Positions 57,714-64,000 of a DNA stretch of 64,000 nucleotides are shown piece after piece. The position numbers and the translations under genes are program-made. Each line of letters opens with the position of its first letter. The stretch's first letter is position 1. The stretch covers positions 4,154,001 through 4,218,000 of the forward strand of contig NZ_CP134876.1 in the NCBI RefSeq assembly GCF_032108445.1, given 5' to 3'. The stretch comes from Micromonospora halotolerans (lineage in GTDB: Bacteria; Actinomycetota; Actinomycetes; Mycobacteriales; Micromonosporaceae). The notes under the pieces are model-generated. The model worked only from the letters and a program-made list of their open reading frames with translations. It did no database searches and was not told the DNA's origin.

Positions 57714-57747
57714 AGAGGGGCGCGCGGCTTCCGCCGCGCGCCCCTCT
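57714..57747. terminator. bidirectional terminator hairpin
   Basis: AGAGGGGCGCGCGGC (57714-57728) and GCCGCGCGCCCCTCT (57733-57747) are perfect 15-bp arms with a TTCC loop, between the convergent SDR and sucB genes. Confidence 0.85.
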
Positions 57748-57759
57748 GCCGTCAGGGGG

Positions 57760-59577
57760 TCAGAGCCCCAGTTCGGCCTCGAAGTTGCCGGCCTCCAGCC
57801 GCTCCTTGACCGCGACGAGGAAGCGGGCCGCGTCCGCGCCGTCGATCAGCCGGTGGTCGTACGACAGGGCCAGGTAGACCATCGACCGGACCGCGACGAC
57901 CTCGCCCAGGTCCGGGTCGTTGACCACGACCGGGCGCTTCACCACGGCACCCGTGCCGAGCATCGCCGACTGCGGCGACGGCACGATCGGCGTGTCGAAG
58001 AGCGCGCCCCGGCTGCCGGTGTTGGTCAGCGTGAAGGTCGCGCCGGCGATCTCGTCCGGGCTGATCTTGTTGGTCCGGGTGCGCTCGGCCAGGTCGGCGA
58101 CCCGCTTGGCGATCCCACCCAGGTTGAGGTCACCGGCGTTGTGGATGACCGGCACGAGCAGGCCCCGCTCGGTGTCCACGGCGATGCCGAGGTGCTCGGC
58201 GTCCGGGTAGGTGATCGTCCCGCCGTCCAGGTCCAGCTGGGCGTTGAGGATCGGGTACGTCTGCAGCGCCTCGATGGCGGCGAGGGCGAAGAACGGCAGG
58301 AAGGACAGCTTCACGCCGTGCCGCTGCTGGAAGGAGTCCTTGGCCTGGGCCCGCAGCTTGGCGATGCGGGTGACGTCCACCTCGATCACCGTGGTCAGCT
58401 GCGCCATCTCGTGCAGCGACTCGTGCATCCGGTTGGCGATGGCCTTGCGGATCCGGGGCAGCTTCTCGACGGTGCCCCGCTTGCCGCTCGGCTGCGGCTT
58501 CGCGGCCGGCTTGGCCGGAGCCGGAGCCGCGGCGGCCGGTGCCGGCTGCGCGGCCGGCTTGGCCTGGGCGGCCTTCGCCTTCTCGGCCGCCTCCAGCACG
58601 TCCTGCTTGCGGATCCGCCCGCCGACGCCGGTGCCGTTGACCGAGGAGAGGTTCACCCCGTGCTCGGCGGCCAGCTTGCGGACCAGCGGGGTCACGTAGC
58701 CGGCGCCCTCCTCGCCACCGGCCTGGGCCGGGACGGTCGGCCGCTGCGGCGTGGCGGCCGGCGCGGGCGGGGTCGCGGCCTGCTCGGCCTTGGCCGGCTG
58801 CGCGGCCTGCTCCGCCTCGGCGGCCGGCTCGTTGTAGGACAGGCCCGGGGTCGGCTCCTCGACCGTGGGCTCCGGCTCCGGCTTCGGCTCGGGCTTCGGC
58901 TCCGGCTTCGCCTCGACCTTGGGCTCCGGCTTCGGCTCGGGCTTCGGCTCCGCCTTCGGCGCGGCGCCGGCCGCGCCCACGATCGCCAGGACGCCGCCGA
59001 CCTCGGCGGTCTCGTCCTCGGGGACCTTGATCTCCAGCAGCGTGCCGGCCACCGGCGACGGGATCTCGGTGTCGACCTTGTCGGTGGAGACCTCCAGCAG
59101 CGGCTCGTCCACCTCGACGGTGTCGCCGACCTGCTTGAGCCAGCGGGTCACCGTGCCCTCGGTGACGCTCTCACCCAGGGCCGGCATGGTGACCGGCGTG
59201 CCCTCGCCCGACGGCGCGGCGGCCGGGGCGGGCTCCTCGACGGCCGGCTGCTCCGCCTCGGCCTGCGGCTCGGCGGCGGCCTGCTCGGCCTCCTCCGCCG
59301 GGGCCTCCTGCTGCGGGGCGGCTCCGCCGGCCTCCTCGCCCTCACCGGCGATGATCGCCAGCTCGCTGCCGACCTCGGCGGTCTCGTCCTCGCCGACCAC
59401 GATCCGGCTCAGCACGCCCGCCGCGGGCGACGGGATCTCGGTGTCCACCTTGTCCGTGGACACCTCAAGCAGCGGCTCGTCCGCCTCGACGGTGTCGCCC
59501 TCCTGCTTGAGCCAGCGCGTGACGGTGCCCTCGGTGACGCTCTCGCCGAGCCGGGGCATGGTGACCGATACCGGCAT
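57760..59577 (-). CDS. sucB: dihydrolipoamide acyltransferase (E2), 2-oxo acid dehydrogenase complex
   Basis: The 605-residue protein has two lipoyl domains (residues about 3-78 and 130-205). Each has [14 protein letters not shown] with the lipoylated lysine, and they are separated by alanine/proline/glutamate-rich linkers ([10 protein letters not shown]). A peripheral-subunit-binding domain follows ([37 protein letters not shown]). The catalytic core ends with [19 protein letters not shown] (histidine and aspartate). It transfers acyl groups to coenzyme A in the 2-oxoglutarate or pyruvate dehydrogenase complex. It is the second gene of the lpdA-sucB operon; the lipoyl groups come from LipB and LipA. 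Confidence 0.96.
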   Translation of the reverse strand: MPVSVTMPRLGESVTEGTVTRWLKQEGDTVEADEPLLEVSTDKVDTEIPSPAAGVLSRIVVGEDETAEVGSELAIIAGEGEEAGGAAPQQEAPAEEAEQAAAEPQAEAEQPAVEEPAPAAAPSGEGTPVTMPALGESVTEGTVTRWLKQVGDTVEVDEPLLEVSTDKVDTEIPSPVAGTLLEIKVPEDETAEVGGVLAIVGAAGAAPKAEPKPEPKPEPKVEAKPEPKPEPKPEPEPTVEEPTPGLSYNEPAAEAEQAAQPAKAEQAATPPAPAATPQRPTVPAQAGGEEGAGYVTPLVRKLAAEHGVNLSSVNGTGVGGRIRKQDVLEAAEKAKAAQAKPAAQPAPAAAAPAPAKPAAKPQPSGKRGTVEKLPRIRKAIANRMHESLHEMAQLTTVIEVDVTRIAKLRAQAKDSFQQRHGVKLSFLPFFALAAIEALQTYPILNAQLDLDGGTITYPDAEHLGIAVDTERGLLVPVIHNAGDLNLGGIAKRVADLAERTRTNKISPDEIAGATFTLTNTGSRGALFDTPIVPSPQSAMLGTGAVVKRPVVVNDPDLGEVVAVRSMVYLALSYDHRLIDGADAARFLVAVKERLEAGNFEAELGL

Positions 59578-59644
59578 GTTCTCCAGACTCCTTCATTCCC
59601 CTGGTGGGATCATCGCCCGTCGCCGGACGCCGCGGTTGTCGTGA

Positions 59645-61036
59645 TCAGGCGTGCGAGTGCAGCGGCTTGCCGGCCAGGGCCAGGTGCGCCTCGCCCAGGG
59701 CCTCGGTCTGCGTGGGGTGGGCGTGCACGAGCTGCGCCACCTCGGCCGGGTACGCCTCCCAGTTGTAGATGAGCTGCGCCTCGCCGATCAGCTCGCCGAC
59801 CCGGGCCCCCACCATGTGCACGCCGACCACCGGGCCGTCCTCGACCCGGACCAGCTTCACGTGGCCGGCGGTCTTGAGGATCTGGCTCTTGCCGTTGCCG
59901 CCCAGGTTGTAGTTGTAGGTCTTGATCTTGTCGGCGCCGTACTGCTCCTTGGCCTTCGCCTCGGTGAGCCCGACCGACGCCAGCTCCGGGTCGCAGTAGG
60001 TGACCCGCGGGATGCCGGCCTCGTCGATCACGGCCGGGGTCTTGCCGGCGATCTCCTCGGCGACGAAGATGCCCTGCTGGAAGCCACGGTGGGCGAGCTG
60101 GAGGCCGGGCACGATGTCGCCGACCGCATAGACGTTCGGCACGCTCGTGCGCAGCCGCTCGTCGGTCAGCACGTAGCCGCGGTCCATCTTGACGCCCTGC
60201 TCCTCGTAGCCGAGGTTGGCGGTGTTCGGGCCGCGGCCGACGGCGACGAGCAGCAGCTCCGCCTCGACGGTGTCGCCACCCTGGATGGTCAGCTTCACAC
60301 CGTTCTCGGTCTTCTCGACCTTCTCGAACGGCTTGCCGACCTTGAAGTTGATCTTCCGCTTGCGGAACGCCCGCTCCAGCGCCTTCGAGGACTCCTCGTC
60401 CTCGGCCGCGACCAGCCGCGGCAGCGCCTCGACGATGGTCACGTCCACGCCGAAGGACTTCCAGACGCTGGCGAACTCGACGCCGATCACGCCGCCGCCC
60501 AGCACGATCACCGACGAGGGGACGCGGTCCAGGGTCAGCGCGTGGTCGCTGGTGATGATCCGCTCGCCGTCGACCTCCAGGCCGGGCAGGCTCTTCGCGT
60601 ACGAGCCGGAGGCCAGGATGACGTTGCGGCCGGTGTAGCGCTTGCCGTCGACCTCGACGACGTTCTTCCCGACCAGCTTGCCGGCGCCCGCCACGAAGGT
60701 GATCTTCTTGGCGCTGCCCACCAGGCCCTGCAGACCCTTGTAGAGGCGGGAGATCACACCGTCCTTGTACGAGTTGACCGCCGCCATGTCGATGCCGACC
60801 AGCTCGGCCTTGACGCCGAACTGCTCCGACTCGCGGGTCTGGTCGGCGATCTCGGCGGCGTGCAGGAGCGCCTTGGTGGGGATGCAGCCGTTGTGCAGGC
60901 AGGTGCCCCCGAGCTTGCCCTTCTCGATCAGGGCGACGGACAGGTCCAGCTGGGCGGCACGCAGCGCCGCCGCGTAGCCGCCGCTACCACCTCCGAGGAT
61001 GACGATGTCGAAGGTTGCGTCGTTCGGCTCGCTCAC
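59645..61036 (-). CDS. lpdA: dihydrolipoyl dehydrogenase (E3)
   Basis: The 463-residue flavoenzyme has the FAD fingerprint VILGGGSGGYAAALRA near residue 11 and the redox-active disulfide GGTCLHNGCIPTKALLHAAE near 43. The NAD-binding SVIVLGGGVIGVEFASVWKSFG and the C-terminal His-Glu pair HAHPTQTEALGEAHL follow. It reoxidises dihydrolipoamide on SucB, passing electrons to NAD. GTG 61036 is the family start; the longer frame to 61093 is a shadow. It lies 67 bases upstream of sucB on the same strand, so they form an operon. Confidence 0.97.
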   Translation of the reverse strand: MSEPNDATFDIVILGGGSGGYAAALRAAQLDLSVALIEKGKLGGTCLHNGCIPTKALLHAAEIADQTRESEQFGVKAELVGIDMAAVNSYKDGVISRLYKGLQGLVGSAKKITFVAGAGKLVGKNVVEVDGKRYTGRNVILASGSYAKSLPGLEVDGERIITSDHALTLDRVPSSVIVLGGGVIGVEFASVWKSFGVDVTIVEALPRLVAAEDEESSKALERAFRKRKINFKVGKPFEKVEKTENGVKLTIQGGDTVEAELLLVAVGRGPNTANLGYEEQGVKMDRGYVLTDERLRTSVPNVYAVGDIVPGLQLAHRGFQQGIFVAEEIAGKTPAVIDEAGIPRVTYCDPELASVGLTEAKAKEQYGADKIKTYNYNLGGNGKSQILKTAGHVKLVRVEDGPVVGVHMVGARVGELIGEAQLIYNWEAYPAEVAQLVHAHPTQTEALGEAHLALAGKPLHSHA

Positions 61037-61213
61037 GTCCAACTCCCAGGTCGCGTCGCTGCATCGGGGGTTACGGCGGAGTAACAGGCACACCCCACCT
61101 CGGTCATCTTGTCACCACCGGGGACGGGGCGCGTAGTGAGGTGCCCAACGACACGTCGGTGACACGTACGCTTGGCACCGTCTTCGATGACGGACGGGGG
61201 AGGAGTGGGTTCG

Positions 61214-61543
61214 GTGGGGCTGTTCCGACGACGTAAGCAGGCGGGCGCGCTGAGTCGCGACCGGGTCGCCGACCGCGCCGATCTGGACCATCTTGAGAGT
61301 TTCGTCCGCACCCGGCGGGGCGTCGAGGCGTACCTGGAACCCCGGACCACGGTCACCGAGACGACGATCATGCTGATCGCCGACGACGGCGAGTGGACCC
61401 GGCGGCGGGTCGGCGGGCCGGAGGAGGCCCGCCGGTTCGCCCACCGGCTGGCCATCCCGATCTACGACGTCCGGCTGATGGGCTACCCGCAGCGGATGCG
61501 CGACTACAACGAGCGCCGCAAGCGCCGCCCCGAGTTGTTCTGA
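61214..61543 (+). CDS. conserved actinobacterial hypothetical protein
   Basis: The 109-residue protein GLFRRRKQAGALSRDRVADRADLDHLESFVRTRRGVEAYLEPRTTVTETTIMLIADDGEWTRRRV... ends with a basic RMRDYNERRKRRPELF. It has an alpha/beta look without motifs I can assign. I chose GTG 61214 because AGGAG lies eight bases upstream; ATG 61187 and 61172 are alternatives. Its position between lpdA and pepA is typical for actinobacteria, so it is a conserved neighbour rather than a mobile gene. The function is unknown. Confidence 0.82.
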   Translation: MGLFRRRKQAGALSRDRVADRADLDHLESFVRTRRGVEAYLEPRTTVTETTIMLIADDGEWTRRRVGGPEEARRFAHRLAIPIYDVRLMGYPQRMRDYNERRKRRPELF

Positions 61544-61556
61544 CCCGGACACGCGG

Positions 61557-61589
61557 ACGGGGCGCCCCCCGGCGAGGGGAGCGCCCCGT
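61557..61589. terminator. terminator hairpin between convergent genes
   Basis: ACGGGGCGC (61557-61565) and GCGCCCCGT (61581-61589) are perfect arms. Inside, CCCC (61566-61569) pairs with GGGG (61576-61579) past a one-base bulge, giving a long stem. A TT follows on the plus strand. Confidence 0.75.
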
Positions 61590-61607
61590 TGCGGCGTGGT
61601 GGACGCG

Positions 61608-63176
61608 TCAGCCGTTGGCGGCGACGTCGTCGACCAGGTGCAGCAGCGTGCGCACCGGGACGCCGGTGCCGCCCTTGGTCCAGTAGCCGGTGGCCTCGCC
61701 CGAGTGGTAGCCGGGGCCGGCGATGTCGATGTGCGCCCACGCCACGTCGTCGGTGACGAACTCGCGCAGGAAGACACCACCCTGGAGCATGTGGCCCGCC
61801 CGGTCCATGCCGGCGTTGACCTGCGAGATGTCCGCGACCTCGGAGTCCATGCCCTTGCGCACGTCGTCCGGCAGCGGCATCGGCCAGGCCGGCTCGCCCG
61901 TCGCGTCACCCGCGGCCCGGACCCGCTCGCACAGCTCCGGGGTGCCCATCACGCCGGCGATCCGCTTGCCCAGCGCGATCACCTGACCGCCGGTCAGCGT
62001 CGAGGTCTCGAACAGGTAGTCGGCGCCGTCCTCGCAGGCCCGGGCGATGGCGTCGGCCAGGATCATCCGGCCCTCGGCGTCGGTGTTGAGCACCTCGACC
62101 CGCTTGCCGCTGTACATCGTGATCACGTCGCCCGGCCGGTAGCTGGTGCCCGACGGCATGTTCTCCGCCATCGGCAGGTAGCCGGTGACCGCGACCGACG
62201 GCTTGAGCGCCGCGACGGCCAGCATGGCCGCGCCGACCGCCGCCGCACCCGCCATGTCGGACTTCATCTCCCACATGCCCTGGGCCGGCTTGATCGAGAT
62301 GCCGCCGGTGTCGAAGGTGATGCCCTTGCCGACCAGCGCCACCCGCTTGCCGTTGCCACCGCCCTCCGGGGTGTAGGTCAGCTTGACCAGCCGCGGCGGG
62401 GCCTCCGAACCCTGGCCGACGGCCAGGATGCCGCCGTAGCCACCGGCGGCCAGCGCCGCCTCGTCGAGCACCTCGACGCCGAGTCCGGCCTCCCGGGCGG
62501 CGGCGGCCACGGCCTCGGCGAACGACGGCGGGCGCAGCTCGTTCGGGGCGGTGTTGACCCAGTCCCGGCTGGTCCGCACCGCGCCGGCCACCGCCTGGGC
62601 GCGGGTGACCTCGGCCTGGGCGGTCGCGTCGGCCGCGTCCGGCACCGCGACCAGCACCTCGGCCACCGGCTCGCGCCGGGCCGGCTGCGGCTTGGTCTTG
62701 TAGCCGGCGAACCGGTAGCCGCCGAGCAGCGCGCCCTCGGTGACGGCGCGCAGCGCGGCGGGGGCGTCGGCGTCGTCGGGCAGCGGCAGGGCGAGCGCGA
62801 CGCGGGACGCGCCGGCCAGGGCCCGGACGGCCGCGCCGGCGGCCCGGCGCAGGGTCTCCGGGGCCGGAGCGGCGCCGGACGGCTCGGGGCCGAGGCCGAC
62901 GGCGACCACCACCGGTGCGGTGACCGTGCCCAGTGTGGCCAGCTTGATCACCTCGCCGGGGCCGCCGGTGGCGCCGAGCAGGGCCAGCGTCTCGGTCAGC
63001 TTGCCGTCGAACGCGGCGGCGATGCTCTCCGCGCCGCTGGCCAGCAGCAGGGCGCCGGCGGGTGAGCCGGCCTCCTGCTCGGTCGTCTGGCTGTGCACGC
63101 CGATCACGATCGCGTCGACGGCGAGTTCGGCGGGGTCGGTGTCGACCAGGCTGAGGGTGGTGCGGGGCGATGTCAC
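61608..63176 (-). CDS. pepA: leucyl aminopeptidase (M17)
   Basis: The 522-residue enzyme has an N-terminal regulatory domain and a C-terminal M17 catalytic domain. Motifs are [19 protein letters not shown] with the metal-binding lysine and aspartate, [16 protein letters not shown], the M17 signature [14 protein letters not shown], and [27 protein letters not shown]. It cleaves N-terminal residues from peptides as a hexamer with two metals. GTG 63176 is the family start; the longer frame to 63782 is a shadow of gcvT. It is divergent from gcvT across a 268-base spacer filled largely with tandem repeats. Confidence 0.96.
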   Translation of the reverse strand: MTSPRTTLSLVDTDPAELAVDAIVIGVHSQTTEQEAGSPAGALLLASGAESIAAAFDGKLTETLALLGATGGPGEVIKLATLGTVTAPVVVAVGLGPEPSGAAPAPETLRRAAGAAVRALAGASRVALALPLPDDADAPAALRAVTEGALLGGYRFAGYKTKPQPARREPVAEVLVAVPDAADATAQAEVTRAQAVAGAVRTSRDWVNTAPNELRPPSFAEAVAAAAREAGLGVEVLDEAALAAGGYGGILAVGQGSEAPPRLVKLTYTPEGGGNGKRVALVGKGITFDTGGISIKPAQGMWEMKSDMAGAAAVGAAMLAVAALKPSVAVTGYLPMAENMPSGTSYRPGDVITMYSGKRVEVLNTDAEGRMILADAIARACEDGADYLFETSTLTGGQVIALGKRIAGVMGTPELCERVRAAGDATGEPAWPMPLPDDVRKGMDSEVADISQVNAGMDRAGHMLQGGVFLREFVTDDVAWAHIDIAGPGYHSGEATGYWTKGGTGVPVRTLLHLVDDVAANG

Positions 63177-63279
63177 GAAAGCTACTCCGGGCGGGCCGGG
63201 CCGGCCGCTGCGTCGCGTGCCGGCGATGAAGGTCTCCGGCGGCGAACCTACCCGCCGGACGCGTGGCTGTCCCGCCGAT

Positions 63280-63405
63280 GGGTCCAGGCGGGGCTGTCCC
63301 GCCTGCACCCGAGGGGATGCGGGCGGGCTGTCCCGCCTGCACCCGATGAGTCCAGGCGGGCCGTCCCGCCTGCACCCGAGGGGACGCGGGCGGGACCTCC
63401 CGCCG
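63280..63405. repeat. tandem 33/34-bp hairpin repeats between pepA and gcvT
   Basis: GTCCCGCCTGCACCCGA occurs three times with periods of 34 and 33 bases (starting near 63295, 63329 and 63362). Each is preceded by GGCGGG, so each unit can fold GGCGGG-N5-CCCGCC. A partial fourth unit ends near 63405. Two unit types, with GAGTCCA/GGGTCCA or GGGGA(T/C)GCG spacers, alternate. The array sits about 40 bases before gcvT. Confidence 0.8.
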
Positions 63406-63444
63406 ATGCTAGCCAGCCGGTCACGGGCCGGTAAGTTCGCACCC

Positions 63445-64000
63445 ATGACCGAGGTGACCTCCGACGCCGCCGCGACCCGGCTGCGCCGTTCCCCGTTGCA
63501 CGAGCGGCACACCGCGCTCGGCGCCAAGTTCGCCCCCTTCGGGGGATGGGAGATGCCGCTCGAGTACGCCGGGGGCGGCGTGCTCAAGGAGCACACCGCC
63601 GTGCGTACCGGGGTGGGCGTCTTCGACGTCTCGCACCTCGGCAAGGCCCGCGTCACCGGGCCGGGCGCCGCGGACTTCGTCAACTCCTGCCTGTCCAACG
63701 ACCTCGGCCGGATCGCCCCCGGCAAGGCCCAGTACACGCTCTGCTGCGACGACGCCACCGGCGGCGTGGTGGACGACATCATCGCCTACCTGTACGCCGA
63801 CGACCACGTCTTCCTGGTGCCGAACGCGGCGAACACCGCCGAGGTGGTCGGCCGGTTGCGCGCCGCCGCGCCCGAGGGCGTGATCGTCACCGACGAGCAC
63901 GAGGCGTACGCGGTGCTCGCCGTCCAGGGGCCGCGCTCGGCGGAGCTGCTGGGCACGCTCGGCCTGCCCACCGGGCACGACTACATGAGCTTCTCGGCCG
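63445..64000 (+). CDS. gcvT: aminomethyltransferase (glycine cleavage T protein), N-terminal part
   Basis: The window ends inside this gene; 185 residues are visible. They match Gcv[64 protein letters not shown], then [36 protein letters not shown] and [17 protein letters not shown]. The T protein releases ammonia from the aminomethyl-lipoyl H protein and makes methylene-tetrahydrofolate. ATG 63445 is the family start. The spacer upstream holds tandem repeats but no recognisable glycine riboswitch. Confidence 0.96.
   Translation, partial: MTEVTSDAAATRLRRSPLHERHTALGAKFAPFGGWEMPLEYAGGGVLKEHTAVRTGVGVFDVSHLGKARVTGPGAADFVNSCLSNDLGRIAPGKAQYTLCCDDATGGVVDDIIAYLYADDHVFLVPNAANTAEVVGRLRAAAPEGVIVTDEHEAYAVLAVQGPRSAELLGTLGLPTGHDYMSFSA

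Noticed and set aside
63280..63405. CRISPR array
   Set aside because: The units are contiguous, alternate in type and lack unique spacers of constant length; no cas gene is nearby.
63177..63444. glycine riboswitch upstream of gcvT
   Set aside because: The conserved glycine aptamer core is not present; tandem hairpin repeats account for the structure of the spacer.

Overview
The window is very GC-rich with strong third-position GC bias, frequent GTG starts and long spurious antisense frames. The gene set points to a filamentous actinomycete, most likely Micromonospora or a close relative in the Micromonosporaceae: GlnA1, GlnA2 and GlnE, an archaeal-type AspRS, a coenzyme F420 enzyme, MptB-like mannosyltransferases, a virginiamycin B lyase and many GT-C-type membrane proteins. 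It is chromosomal and mostly core. I see no CRISPR array, rRNA, tRNA or large biosynthetic cluster.

Layout. 1-9.6 kb is accessory: the tail of a tyrosine recombinase, two related membrane proteins, a GNAT enzyme, an MFS exporter divergent from a LysR regulator, a GAF-SpoIIE phosphatase, a TetR/FBP pair, a PadR/membrane pair and a decayed M48 peptidase. 9.6-13.4 kb holds a lysine/alanine-rich H1-like protein, an RNB ribonuclease, an F420 reductase and a VOC protein. 13.4-33.4 kb is the nitrogen core: panB, nadE, glnA2, glnE and glnA1. It is interrupted by WYL, VOC, vgb, LD-carboxypeptidase, amidotransferase, repeat-rich spacer DNA and a mannosyltransferase cluster. glnA1 and glnA2 both carry GlnR-type operators upstream. 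33.4-41.3 kb has RDD and DUF4191 proteins, a large LuxR-type ATPase regulator, a GT-C protein whose gene contains in-frame repeats, and lipA. 41.4-44.9 kb has aspS behind a T-box leader with an aspartate specifier, then an ammonia-dependent NAD synthetase, a VOC protein and lipB. 45-57.7 kb is accessory metabolism and local regulators (PadR, MarR, TetR), each next to a palindromic operator. 57.7-64 kb returns to core: sucB, lpdA, pepA and the start of gcvT.

The genes form connected sets. lipB and lipA build the lipoyl group used by SucB, with LpdA reoxidising it; GcvT serves the glycine cleavage system, which also uses lipoate. GlnE is the expected adenylyltransferase for GlnA1, which keeps the target tyrosine, but not for GlnA2, which has tryptophan there. 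Two different NAD synthetases (glutamine- and ammonia-dependent) are present. The most notable regulatory element is the Asp T-box in front of aspS. The most notable structural features are palindromic or tandem repeats in spacers and, unusually, inside a coding sequence, plus a 7-bp slippage repeat that splits an oxidoreductase gene.
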